DNA of 64,000 bases from Acrocarpospora macrocephala (GCF_009687865.1 NZ_BLAE01000011.1:84774-148773), one strand, 5' to 3'; positions 17,295 through 25,587 are shown, counted from the stretch's first letter. Numbers and translations are program-made. The notes: a model not told the origin generated them from the sequence alone.

Positions 17295-17893
17295 CGTCCC
17301 CACTGTTCATCGCCGTGGAAGGCCCGAACGGGGTGGGCAAATCAACATCGGCGGCGCTGCTGGCCAAACGGCTTGCCGAACGGGGAGCGTCCGTCCATCT
17401 GACCACCGAACCGTCCGACAGCCCGCTGGGGCGGCTCGCGCGCTCCAGTGAATCGGGGTTGGCCGGGCGGGCGCTGGCCCTGGCGATCGCGGCTGACCGG
17501 GCCGCGCACCTCGATGCCGAGATCCTGCCCGCATTGGGAACCGGCCAGCATGTGATCAGTGATCGCTATGTCCAGTCCTCCCTGGTGCTCCAGCGGCTCG
17601 ATGGGCTGGGGCCGGCCGAGATATGGCGCTACAACGCCTTCGCCCGGCCACCGGACCTGTCGTTCTACCTCCAACACGACCCGCAGACCATTCAGACCCG
17701 ATTGAATGAACGCCGAATCCAGTCACGTCTGGAACGCGTCGGGACACCGGAGCGAGAACTGGAACTGTACGACGCGGCGTTCCGCTTTCTCGGACAGCGC
17801 GGGTGGCACCAGTTCCGCGTCGACTGCCGCGATCTAGACCCTGACGGTGTCGTCACCATAATGATCAACCAGCTCGACTTGCTGGCCACCTGA
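17291..17893 (+). CDS. Thymidylate kinase-like protein
   Basis: A 200-residue nucleoside-monophosphate kinase fold. The P-loop EGPNGVGKST is at residues about 10-19 and the DRY-type motif ISDRYVQSSLVLQ near residue 90 matches dTMP kinases. The lid region (LNERRIQSRLERVG) is Arg-rich as expected. The housekeeping tmk would not be expected here, so this is probably a specialised paralogue acting on a modified or unusual nucleotide (inference). It is translationally coupled to the radical SAM gene. Confidence 0.8.
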   Translation: MTSPLFIAVEGPNGVGKSTSAALLAKRLAERGASVHLTTEPSDSPLGRLARSSESGLAGRALALAIAADRAAHLDAEILPALGTGQHVISDRYVQSSLVLQRLDGLGPAEIWRYNAFARPPDLSFYLQHDPQTIQTRLNERRIQSRLERVGTPERELELYDAAFRFLGQRGWHQFRVDCRDLDPDGVVTIMINQLDLLAT

Positions 17894-17904
17894 AAGGGCG
17901 AATC

Positions 17905-18702
17905 ATGTTCTCCGTGCTCACGGTTAACATCGGCGCGGCAGCTCGTGACCGCGCTGAGCGCATGCTGGGCTGGCTCGCTTCCCGGCCTGAGCAGGTTTTC
18001 CTGCTGACCGAGACCAGCGCGGGCACCGGCACCACCTACCTGCTCGACCGGTTTCGGCAGGCTGGATGGGCGGTGATCAACACTCCCGATGTCGGGGACC
18101 GGGGCGCCGCGCTGGTCAGCCAAGTGCCAGTTGTAGACCAGGCGTGGCCACTGCGCGAGGTGTCCATCCCCGGCCGAGTCGCCGCCGCGCTCCTGGACAC
18201 CCAGCCCGCCACCTATGTCGTCGCGCTCTATGTGCCATCCAGGGATCGCAGCCAAGCCAAGACCGAACGCAAGCAGATATTCATCCGCTCTGTGGTGGAC
18301 GCTCTCGCCGGACTACCCGCTGACTACCGTGACAATCTTGTGCTCGGCGGCGACTACAACGTGATCACCCGCACCCACCGGCCCCTTCACCCGGGCTTCC
18401 TGCCGTTCGAGTTCGCATTCCTGGAAGCCCTCCAGGAGCACGGGCTGGCCGACGCCCACGATCACTGCTGGCCCGGCTCCCAGCCCTACAGCTGGATCGG
18501 CCGGACCGGAGATGGCTACCGCTATGACTACCTCCACGTAGGCAAGGCCCTGGCCGACCGCATCGGCTCCTGCGCCTACCTACACGAAACACGCGAACAG
18601 TCCTTGACCGACCACGCGGCCCAAACCCTGACACTGCATATCGATGCCACCATCCTGGACACGGGCGAGATGGCCGAGTCGGGGAAAATCGCGCTGTTCT
18701 AA
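17905..18702 (+). CDS. Endonuclease/exonuclease/phosphatase (EEP) fold protein
   Basis: A 265-residue metal-dependent phosphoesterase. EEP motifs in order: LTVNIG (residue 4), LLTETSAG (about 33), LGGDYNVI (about 150), YRYDYLHVGK (about 205) and SLTDHAAQ with the catalytic DH pair (about 232). This superfamily cuts DNA, RNA ends, nucleotides or inositol phosphates. It is 11 bases downstream of the kinase gene with GAAAGGG before the ATG, so the three genes form one operon. The 3' end overlaps the convergent CYTH gene by 4 bases. Confidence 0.8.
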   Translation: MFSVLTVNIGAAARDRAERMLGWLASRPEQVFLLTETSAGTGTTYLLDRFRQAGWAVINTPDVGDRGAALVSQVPVVDQAWPLREVSIPGRVAAALLDTQPATYVVALYVPSRDRSQAKTERKQIFIRSVVDALAGLPADYRDNLVLGGDYNVITRTHRPLHPGFLPFEFAFLEALQEHGLADAHDHCWPGSQPYSWIGRTGDGYRYDYLHVGKALADRIGSCAYLHETREQSLTDHAAQTLTLHIDATILDTGEMAESGKIALF

Positions 18703-19268
18703 GCCGGTGCCAGGGCCGCTCGCACCAGCGAATCGTAGGTGTCGGTGGTGCGCTCCAACGCCACCCCGAACGAGCGGGCGAAGGTGTCCAGGTGCTCCTG
18801 TGCGGCGGTTCCGGACTCGTTCGTGTCGAGGACTTTCTCGATCTCCAGGAACTGTCCCGCGTGCTCGACCTCGTCGACGCACAGCGCCATCCCGGCCACG
18901 TGCGCGGTCCGGCGCGTCTTCACGATGCGGACGGTCGGCTGGAATCCCATCTGGAGGATCGCCTGGTGCATTTGGTCGCGGTCGGCCACCTCGGATTCAT
19001 GTTCCAGGCAGGCCAGTTCGTTGGCCAGGGGCGTCTTCACCGTGAACAGATGCCGACCGTCCTGGGTACGGAGACGGGCGAACGGCACACCGATCTTGGA
19101 CTGGCCATACGCCCAGTCAGGATGCGCGTACGCCTGATCGTCCTGAAATATCGGGGCAGAAAGAACCAGCCCACGCTCTACCAGGGCACGCTCCAGGCCA
19201 GGCAGATCAAACAGCCGATACTTGACCTCGATCTCCTGCACTCTGGCCGCCCCTGTATCACCGCTCAC
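18699..19268 (-). CDS. CYTH-domain protein (CyaB/thiamine-triphosphatase-like)
   Basis: About 189 residues if the GTG at 19268 is used; a GTG at 19241 (VQEIEVKYR) is an equally possible start. EIEVKYR near the start is the ExExK signature, followed by PFARLRTQDGRHLFTVKTP, VKTRRTAHV and LCVDEVEHAGQFLEIEKVL, which supply the basic and acidic ring of the triphosphate tunnel. CYTH enzymes act on triphosphates: class IV adenylate cyclase, thiamine triphosphatase and polyphosphate types. It is convergent with the EEP gene, suggesting it belongs to the same functional group. Confidence 0.8.
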   Translation of the reverse strand: MSGDTGAARVQEIEVKYRLFDLPGLERALVERGLVLSAPIFQDDQAYAHPDWAYGQSKIGVPFARLRTQDGRHLFTVKTPLANELACLEHESEVADRDQMHQAILQMGFQPTVRIVKTRRTAHVAGMALCVDEVEHAGQFLEIEKVLDTNESGTAAQEHLDTFARSFGVALERTTDTYDSLVRAALAPA

Positions 19269-19406
19269 TTCTGTCGCGTGAAGCCTAGCGGGGACCTCCT
19301 TGGGGAACCCAGACATCGGGAAAAGGCAAGAACGCCTTCCGGGCGGGCCGGACGAGCACCGCAAGGCGCACACGCTGCTCGGCCTGTCACCCCGAGGCGG
19401 CACCTC

Positions 19407-19703
19407 ATGAGCGAGCACGCTGACGACATCGACCCGAAGGACTTCCCGGCCGACCTGCTGGATGCCGTATACCTGAGGGTGCTGGCCAACGGCATCCCCT
19501 GGCACCCCGACGCGGTCCGCATCCTCGCCGCCGCGCTGCTCACCGAGGCGCGCGAGCGAATCGCTCAGGCCGTGGAAGAGGCATGCATCGACCCTGACTG
19601 GCCGAGCGACGACGTCTCCAGCAACGGAGCCCTGGCCGTTGCCGTTGTGCGCGGCTGGCCCGACACCAACCCCAACTCCGAAAGCGAGGCGACACCGCGA
19701 TGA
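19407..19703 (+). CDS. Small acidic hypothetical protein
   Basis: A 98-residue frame starting MSEHADDIDPKDFPADLLDA, acidic and mostly helical, ending Ser/Pro-rich. The start follows GAGGCGG. Its TGA overlaps the ATG of the next frame by 4 bases, a sign of coupling. I do not recognise the family. No membrane segment or signal peptide. Confidence 0.55.
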   Translation: MSEHADDIDPKDFPADLLDAVYLRVLANGIPWHPDAVRILAAALLTEARERIAQAVEEACIDPDWPSDDVSSNGALAVAVVRGWPDTNPNSESEATPR

Positions 19704-20519
19704 GTATCCACAGCATCCCCGAAATTGCTCCGCAGCAGGAGAACTTCCGCCTGGAGGACGTGCCCGGGCTGGGCATGGTGACGCCACGCCGCGACCCTGT
19801 CGAGCCGGTCCCGGTCGGCTCCTACATCGCACGCGTCTTCCGCGTGAAGGCTACGACCCCGACTGCGATGGGTCGCTCATGGCACGCTTGGAAGGTGTCG
19901 ACCTGGACGGCGAGACGACCGGGTGGACGGAGACCCACCTCGGCATGTACCGCGACTGCAGCTGGTTGCTGGACGGCCCGGGTGATCTGGACGCGCTGGC
20001 CGGCAGGAAACCGCCCCTCCCGTACATCCAGTGGACGCCGAGCGAGCCGCCCTTCCCGCGGGTCGTGGTGGACGAGAGTACCGGCGGGCCGGTCGACCAG
20101 CTGGTCCGTGTGGGCCTTCGCCACCACGATGTGGGCCAACAGCCCGGAGGCCCGTGCCGCGATGCCGCCGAGCCAGGCGGCCACGGGCGAGCTCCGGGAG
20201 GCGCTGCTGCAGCTGCTCGAACTCGGCGTGATCGACGTGGACCAGGAGCGGTTGAAAGCGCTGTACGCGTCGGGTCTCAGACCAGCCCTGGACCGCCCTG
20301 GCGCACAATGCGAACTTCTCGTACAGGTTCCCGCTCGTGCCATGCCAGCTAAAGTTCCCCGACGGCTGCCAAGGGGCGGGCTGGATGACCGCGTCGAAGG
20401 GCGGCCTCGTCGAGCTCGGCGGCGACGGCTCGTTCCCCGCCGCACCCGCCACAGGACCAGGCGGCCGAGGAGACCGGCGTTCTCCTGAAGCAGACAAGTC
20501 GTTGGGCGGGACCACCTGA
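19700..20519 (+). pseudogene. Decayed hypothetical gene with about three frameshifts
   Basis: It starts with ATG coupled to the previous gene and reads MSIHSIPEIAPQQENFRLED in frame 2 to about 19845. Protein-like sequence then continues in frame 1 (GYDPDCDGSLMARLEGVDLD, LGMYRDCSWLLDGPGDLDAL) to about 20115, returns to frame 2 (VWAFATTMWANSPEARAAM, LREALLQLLELGVIDVDQ) to about 20280, and shifts to frame 3 (WTALAHNANFSYRFPLVPCQ, GWMTASKGGLVELGGD) until the stop at 20519. The pieces look like one protein of about 270 residues broken by indels. No family was recognised. Local sequence error is the alternative. Confidence 0.55.
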
Positions 20520-20592
20520 AGCTTCTTGAACTCGGTGCCCTCGTCGAATTCCTCGGCGTCGACGGCAGTGGCATGACCTCTCGCCGTACGTG

Positions 20593-20736
20593 ATGACTGC
20601 GCACGACCAGCAGGTAGAGGAGGCCCGGAGGATTCGTCAGCTCGTACATGGAATGTACGAGGGTGCGCGTTTTGTGGGGGAATTGCGGATGGTTGAGCCC
20701 TACCTCAGGGCGACCTTCGGGAAGCCGCGTGGTTGA
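20593..20736 (+). pseudogene. Short frame, possible 3' remnant of a gene
   Basis: A 47-codon frame reading MTAHDQQVEEARRIRQLVHG and ending ATFGKPRG, helical and protein-like, with no ribosome site before the ATG. The same frame is open upstream but becomes Arg-rich and unlike protein, suggesting a truncated gene end. A strong hairpin begins 2 bases after the stop. Confidence 0.35.
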
Positions 20737-20738
20737 AC

Positions 20739-20772
20739 CTCCGGGCCGCACCGGGAAGGGGGCGGCCCGGAG
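20739..20772. terminator. Bidirectional hairpin terminator
   Basis: Perfect 11-bp stem (20739-20749 with 20762-20772) and a 12-base loop, lying exactly between the stop codon of the plus-strand fragment and the stop codon of the minus-strand micro-protein. Confidence 0.7.
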
Positions 20773-20778
20773 TCACGC

Positions 20779-20913
20779 TCACACCGGGAGCATCGAAGCG
20801 TCGACGCCCAGCACTGCACCAACCACGATGATGATCGTGATCACGATGACGCGCAGGTGGCGACCCCAGGATTCGGGGAGTGACAGTGTGCAGTTGAGCT
20901 CGAGTTGTGCCAT
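20779..20913 (-). CDS. Single-pass membrane micro-protein, unrecognised
   Basis: A 44-residue protein. After MAQLELNCTLSLPESWGRHL a strongly hydrophobic helix (RVIVITIIIVVGAVLGV) spans residues about 21-37, followed by DASMLPV. GGAGG lies 5 bases before the ATG and a strong hairpin follows the stop, so both gene boundaries are supported. Such proteins may be toxins, regulators of membrane complexes or parts of surface systems; nothing here decides. It is missed by a usual length cut-off. Confidence 0.6.
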   Translation of the reverse strand: MAQLELNCTLSLPESWGRHLRVIVITIIIVVGAVLGVDASMLPV

Positions 20914-21402
20914 GCGGACCTCCGACGAGTTGAACCTTCGTGACTCGCACTTGGCCGCCGGGCTTCGCGGGCCGGGCTTTCGAATCCGCAGTACTCTGGC
21001 GCTGGATGAACGGGTACTTAGCGGCTCGGGTCCCGGACGGGGCCTGACGGCTGTACCTCTGGAGGGGCTCGGACCGCGTCAACGGTCCGAGCCCTTCGTC
21101 GTGCGTGAGGTACGGGCAGAACCATAGCGACCGTCACCTACAGGCTGGGGACAAGCCGCAATGACGTCACGAGGCCCCCGGTTGGTCGATTGTTGGCTTC
21201 TTGTATGTGTTTGTCCTTGCAGTTACTTCGACGAAAAGGGAGTGGGGAAAGTGTTCGCGCTCATACAGTCACACCCCTACCGACACATAGGATGATCCAC
21301 AAAGAGGTGAGGCGGCCCGGGCGCCAACCCCGAGACCGCCCCAAACCTCATCCGCACCATGCTTCACGGCTGTCCCAAATGTACGTCCTTGGGGAGGCCG
21401 TC
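20914..21402. other. Gene-poor stretch with one strong hairpin
   Basis: About 490 bases containing the 21063-21096 hairpin and an AT-richer patch near 21180-21260 that could hold the promoter of the downstream decayed gene. Plus-strand frames here read as low-complexity Arg/Pro/Ser and are not supported as genes. Confidence 0.5.
21063..21096. terminator. Strong hairpin, probable terminator
   Basis: A perfect 12-bp GC-rich stem (21065-21076 with 21083-21094), extended by a G:T and an A:T pair, around a 6-base loop. No gene clearly ends just before it on either strand, so it may insulate the micro-protein from upstream transcription. Confidence 0.55.
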
Positions 21403-22082
21403 ATGTCCGATGACCAGCACATTTCACCACCCGGCGCGTGTCTAGGCCTCTGCAATCACGGCGCACGCCAACTGCTGCGGAAGTTCCACGAAATCCTGCT
21501 CCTCCATGCCGCAGAAGTCGACGCCTGGTACGCCGACGGCGAGAAGGGCTCCATACCCCTCCCTTGGGCGCAACAGGGGTCGAATGCATGTTCGCATCCA
21601 GGACGCCGGATACACCTGGACCGGCGAGTTGATTACGAAGCGACACTGCACGTGGTCGTGGCTACTGGCCTATGCACACACCAAGAACGGGCCGCGCTGG
21701 CTGGACCTCTGCGCCGCCTGTGACCTCTGCGGGCCATCCCGCAGACGCTCGCCGCCGACCTTCCCGAAGGCGCAAAGGATGTCGCCCGCCACTGGTGCAC
21801 ATCCTGCGGCCCGACCGACCCGCCGATGCCCGCCACCAAGTGGACCGGCATTCCGCCCTGTCCGCGCAGTGGCTCGCAATGGCGCTGGTATGGCCGGATA
21901 GCCGATCGAGACGGTACCGCCATCGAGCCGCCGCCCGGGGAGTGCGCAGACTGCTGGGAGTGGCGCCGCTACCGCCTGCCCAGGAGCACTTCGGCTGGGC
22001 ATGGTGGGGTATCTGTACACACCGAACCATGGACTGCGAGCACGGTCACGACCACCACGGCGGCGAGGTGTGGCTGGCCTGA
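21403..22082 (+). pseudogene. Decayed Cys-rich hypothetical gene with about three frameshifts
   Basis: The ATG at 21403 has an excellent GGGGAGG ribosome site and reads MSDDQHISPPGACLGLCNHG onward in frame 1 to about 21575. Protein-like sequence continues in frame 2 (MHVRIQDAGYTWTGELITK, WSWLLAYAHTKNG, LCAACDLCG), returns to frame 1 (VARHWCTSCGPTDPPMPATK, PPPGECADCWEWRRYRLP) and finishes in frame 3 (EHFGWAWWGICTHRTMDCEH) with TGA at 22080-22082. Several CxxC pairs suggest zinc binding. The first shift coincides with one copy of the 24-bp repeat. Family not recognised. Confidence 0.55.
21571..21594 (+). repeat. 24-bp direct repeat, copy 1
   Basis: 23 of 24 bases match the copy at 23574-23597 (mismatch G/A at the ninth base). 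The core TCGAATGCATGTTCG is nearly palindromic. This copy lies inside a decayed gene, at the point where its reading frame changes. Confidence 0.8.
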
Positions 22083-22242
22083 GCCGAATTGGCCATTGCA
22101 TGATCGAGCCCGTCAACTGATGCCGCCTGACCCGCTCGCCGCGCCTCCCGACCAGCACTTCGAGCAGTAGCCCCTGCGGAGCTTCCCCGCCGTCGCCTCG
22201 GTCTTGCACGCCTTGCCTCAGCATGCCACCTACGGCTGCGGG

Positions 22243-23508
22243 ATGATGCGGTTCATGAAGGACTCAAACACCCGCTGGACGCCGAAGTCTGAAGCGGAGC
22301 TGAAGGCCGCCGTCGATGGCCGTCTTCTGGGGGAGGGCCATTTCCTTGACTTCAAGGAGCAGCCCAACAGCAACAACAAGGAGTCGGCGCGGGACATGGC
22401 GTCGTTCGCCATCGACGGCGGCATGCTGATCATCGGGGTGAGCGAGGATAAGGACGCGGGCACGTTCGACCTCGCTCCGCAGCCGCTCAAGGGGCTGGGC
22501 GAGAAGTTCGAGCAGATCGCCCGCTCTGTTCCTACTCCGTCCCTCGCCGTTCTCACGGAGCTGATCCCGTCGGAGGCTGACCCCACCCAGGGGTACCTTG
22601 TGATCCACATTCCCGTCAGCCCGGGAGCCCCGCACATGGTGGAGGGCCGCTACTGGGGGCGGGGCGACAAGACGAAGCACTACCTGTCCGATCCTGAGGT
22701 TGCCCGACTCCACCAGCTGCGACGGAATGTCGAACAGGACGCGCTCGGACTACTCGCCCAGGAGATGGCCGAAGATCCGATCCCGGCGGAGCTGCGTCAT
22801 CAGGCCCACCTGTTCGTCGTAGCCCAGCCGGTCGGCGGCCGCGACGACATGCTGGACGGTCTGATCAATGGGCCCGGCTGGCGTCTGGACATCGCCGAGT
22901 TGGTCCGCGGCGCCGCCTATCCGCAGGTGCCCGACTACGACCCGGCCTTCTCCTACGCCAACGGCGGATACCGTCGGCGTGAGGGCATCGCACTCTCCTC
23001 CCGCAATCTCGGCGAGGGCCGCATATTCACCGGAAGCCCCGACCAGAAGCTGTCCACCTGGGAAGAGGTTCTAGAACTGCGCTTCCATGAGGACGGCGGG
23101 ATGCGCCTCTACTACAGCCGGCTGTCCGACCGCCTCGACGGCAGCGGTCAGCAGGCGATCCTGGACGCCGTCATGGTGAGCTACACGCGCCGATTCCTGG
23201 CCCTGCTGACCGCGGTGTCGGAGCGGGCCGGCTTCTACGGCAACTGGGCTCTGGCCGTGGGTGCCAACGGTCTGGACGGACTGTCTGCGATGCCCACGGG
23301 CAGCATGTCCCGATTCGACACGCTCGGCACGTATGACGGCGACACCTACACCAAAGGCGTCCAGGTGACCTGGGCCGAGCTTACGAGCACACCAGCGGCG
23401 ATCACGCGTAAGCTCACCGGCCGGTTTCTTCGGGCCATCGCCCGTGAAGAGCGGAATGAGGCGTACCTCACCGATCCCGCGGGCCAGGCGCAGGCCCAGC
23501 CGGTGTAA
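22243..23508 (+). CDS. AlbA_2 (Schlafen-type) putative nucleic-acid/ATP-binding protein
   Basis: A 421-residue protein from the ATG at 22243; other nearby starts are possible. Residues about 15-150 form an AlbA_2 domain: GEGHFLDFKEQ, KESARDMASFAIDGGMLIIG and APHMVEGRYWGRGDKTKHYL are the usual blocks with the Gly-rich turn after the substrate-contact FKE. The remaining 270 residues are not recognised. AlbA_2 domains occur in Schlafen RNases and in many bacterial regulators and defence proteins. It stands alone, with a perfect hairpin after its stop, between two copies of a 24-bp repeat. Confidence 0.75.
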   Translation: MMRFMKDSNTRWTPKSEAELKAAVDGRLLGEGHFLDFKEQPNSNNKESARDMASFAIDGGMLIIGVSEDKDAGTFDLAPQPLKGLGEKFEQIARSVPTPSLAVLTELIPSEADPTQGYLVIHIPVSPGAPHMVEGRYWGRGDKTKHYLSDPEVARLHQLRRNVEQDALGLLAQEMAEDPIPAELRHQAHLFVVAQPVGGRDDMLDGLINGPGWRLDIAELVRGAAYPQVPDYDPAFSYANGGYRRREGIALSSRNLGEGRIFTGSPDQKLSTWEEVLELRFHEDGGMRLYYSRLSDRLDGSGQQAILDAVMVSYTRRFLALLTAVSERAGFYGNWALAVGANGLDGLSAMPTGSMSRFDTLGTYDGDTYTKGVQVTWAELTSTPAAITRKLTGRFLRAIAREERNEAYLTDPAGQAQAQPV

Positions 23509-23573
23509 CCGCCGACCCGGGTTCGGGCGCAGGCAAGCGTGTACTGGACACGATCAAGCTGGAGCACTCGTAA

Positions 23574-23597
23574 CAACAGGGATCGAATGCATGTTCG
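23574..23597 (+). repeat. 24-bp direct repeat, copy 2
   Basis: Second copy of the 21571-21594 sequence, 2003 bases away. Here the repeat forms the left arm, loop and part of the right arm of the hairpin at 23575-23606. The core TCGAATGCATGTTCGA also resembles the Gram-positive LexA box, with one mismatch in the half-sites. Confidence 0.8.
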
Positions 23598-23606
23598 ATC
23601 CCTGTT
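23575..23606. terminator. Hairpin terminator after the AlbA_2 gene
   Basis: Perfect 13-bp stem (23575-23587 with 23594-23606) and a 6-base loop, followed by AGTTT on the plus strand, 66 bases after the AlbA_2 stop codon. Confidence 0.75.
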
Positions 23607-24206
23607 AGTTTGGCCGTGTGAATGATTTGCGCCCAGTAGTCCAGATTTCAGGTGGCGGGTGGGCCCACCTGCACTCTGGCTGCACCGACCGTCCGGGAAG
23701 TGGCGTTCACGAGCAAGCTGGTGATGCTGGTGGCCACCTGGAGAGCCGGGCTAATCAGGCCGACGCGCGCCTGGAGGGCAGCGACGGCGGTTCACGTGCT
23801 GCGGAACGGGAGGCCGCCCACTACCGGAGCGGGGCCGACGAGCTCGCGCAGCTGCTCGCCGCTCCCCGTCGGGCGGCGGCCAAACCGGGAGCCCGTTCAC
23901 GATCAACAAATCCGGCATCAACCGCTACGCGGTGACCGTCGACGGGATCAGTTCGACCAGGGCGATGCGCCTCATTCTGCTGGTTCTGCTGTCTGACGCC
24001 ACCAACATCACCGCCAACACGGCGGCGTTCATCAGCGGCGTCTCATCCACCGCGGCGTCCAGCTGCATAGCCGACCTCGAAACCCGCGTCTGGGTCAGCG
24101 GGCAGCCGGTCAGCGGCCAGGTCGTCTACCGGCTCGCGGAGGGCATGTGGTGGTTCTTCATGAGTTTGTTGTGTATGTACGTCACGGCAGCCGAATGCGG
24201 AACGCG
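23607..24206. other. Gene-poor end of the accessory region
   Basis: About 600 bases. A GTG frame at 23618-23935 has an Ala/Glu-rich helical stretch (REAAHYRSGADELAQLLAA) and a later plus-strand frame near 23900-24170 reads partly hydrophobic, but neither has a ribosome site or a recognisable family. They may be remnants of one broken gene. No complete gene can be supported. Confidence 0.45.
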
Positions 24207-24240
24207 GATCGGCCGCGCCTCCCGAGTGGCGCGGCCGATC
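24207..24240. terminator. Hairpin terminator downstream of the htrA-like gene
   Basis: Perfect 13-bp stem (24207-24219 with 24228-24240) and an 8-base loop, 10 bases after the minus-strand stop codon of the serine protease gene. Confidence 0.75.
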
Positions 24241-24249
24241 TGGGCTGGG

Positions 24250-25587
24250 TTAGTTGGTGGCGGTTTTTTCCTCTAGGGAGATGGTGACCGTGGTGGGCTG
24301 GCCGTTGCGGATGTAGGTGAGGGTGATCTTGTCGCCGGGCTGGTGGCCGCGGATGATGCCGACCACGGTTTCGCCGGCGTCGATGGGGGTGTCGTCGATC
24401 TTGGTGATGATGTCGCCCTGCTGGAGGCCGGCCTTGGCGGCGGGGCTGTCGGGGGTGACGGGGCCGACGAGGGCGCCGGGGGTGTCGCCGGTGGCGTCGC
24501 TGACGCTGACGCCCAGGTAGACGTGGACGGCCTTGCCGGTGTTGATCAGTTGTTCGGCGACCTGCTTGGCGGTGGTGATCGGGATCGCGAAGCCGACGCC
24601 GATGTTGCCGTTGCCGCCCGAGGTGGCGATCGCGGTGTTGACGCCGATGACCTGGCCGGCGGCGTTGACCAGGGCGCCGCCCGAGTTGCCGGGGTTGATC
24701 GCGGCGTCGGTCTGGATCATGCCGCCGATGGTGGTCGGCTCTTCCTGGGAGGGCTGGAGCTGGCCCCATCCGGGCGGCATCTGCTGCTCGGGCTGGCCGC
24801 CACCGGAGGTGACCGTACGGTCGAGGGCGCTGATGATGCCCGCGGTGACCGAGCCTTCCAGGCCGAGCGGGCTGCCGATCGCCAGCACCGAGTCGCCGAC
24901 CTGGAGGCGGTCGCTGTCGCCGAGGGAGGCCTTGGTCAGGCCGGACACGTCCTGGGCGCGGATGACCGCGATGTCGGTGGTCGGGTCGGTGCCGACCAGG
25001 GTCGCCTGCGCGGTGCGGCCGTCGCTGAACTTGACGCTGAGCTGGGCGTTGTCGCCCGCGCCCGTGACGACGTGGTTGTTGGTGAGGATGAGCCCGTCGT
25101 CGGAGAGGATGACGCCGGATCCCTCGCCGCCGCCCGTCTGCGAGGTGACGGTGATCATCACGACCGAGGGCTGCACCCGGCGGGCGACGTCGGCGATCGT
25201 GGTCCCGGTGGACGAACCGGAGTTGACCACGGGGCTGGAGATCACGGTCTGCGGGCCGGAGATGGCGTTGGTGACGAGGGCCCCCGCGACCCCGCCGCCC
25301 AGTGCCATGGCGGCGAGTGCGAGGACCGCGGCGCCCTTCTTGATCCCGCTTCCGGATGGTTTGGCCGCGGCCCCTGCGGGTGGGGGCGGGGGCGGGACCG
25401 CGAAGGTGGCGGTATTGCCGGAGCGGAACTCCCCGGTCGCCGGAGGACGGTCCCCGAACTGGCTCCACCCCTGCGTGTTCAGGACCTCGGTCTGCCCGGT
25501 AGCTCCCGGGTCGTCCGGGGTTCCGGTCTCGTGCGCAGCGTTCGCCGGAGAACCCGGAGTCTGCTCGCGCGGCTCGTCAGCGTTCAT
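24250..25587 (-). CDS. HtrA/DegP-like membrane-anchored serine protease with PDZ domain
   Basis: A 445-residue protein. A Pro/Gly-rich cytoplasmic N-terminus of about 80 residues leads to one membrane helix (about 85-106), then a trypsin-like domain with the triad His (TNNHVV, about 171), Asp (TTDIAVIRA, about 204) and Ser (GNSGGALV, about 302). A C-terminal PDZ domain (about 340-435; AAKAGLQQGDIITKIDDTPI) binds exposed C-termini. Family members handle misfolded or signalling proteins at the cell envelope. AAGGGGATGG precedes the ATG. Confidence 0.92.
   Translation of the reverse strand: MNADEPREQTPGSPANAAHETGTPDDPGATGQTEVLNTQGWSQFGDRPPATGEFRSGNTATFAVPPPPPPAGAAAKPSGSGIKKGAAVLALAAMALGGGVAGALVTNAISGPQTVISSPVVNSGSSTGTTIADVARRVQPSVVMITVTSQTGGGEGSGVILSDDGLILTNNHVVTGAGDNAQLSVKFSDGRTAQATLVGTDPTTDIAVIRAQDVSGLTKASLGDSDRLQVGDSVLAIGSPLGLEGSVTAGIISALDRTVTSGGGQPEQQMPPGWGQLQPSQEEPTTIGGMIQTDAAINPGNSGGALVNAAGQVIGVNTAIATSGGNGNIGVGFAIPITTAKQVAEQLINTGKAVHVYLGVSVSDATGDTPGALVGPVTPDSPAAKAGLQQGDIITKIDDTPIDAGETVVGIIRGHQPGDKITLTYIRNGQPTTVTISLEEKTATN

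Noticed and set aside
20940-21020. A T-loop-like TTTCGAATCC suggestive of a tRNA end
   Set aside because: No matching acceptor, D or anticodon arms could be folded on either strand.
15489-24240. A prophage or integrative conjugative element
   Set aside because: The region looks accessory and decayed, but no integrase, excisionase, Rep, relaxase, capsid or tail gene and no tRNA-derived attachment site was found.
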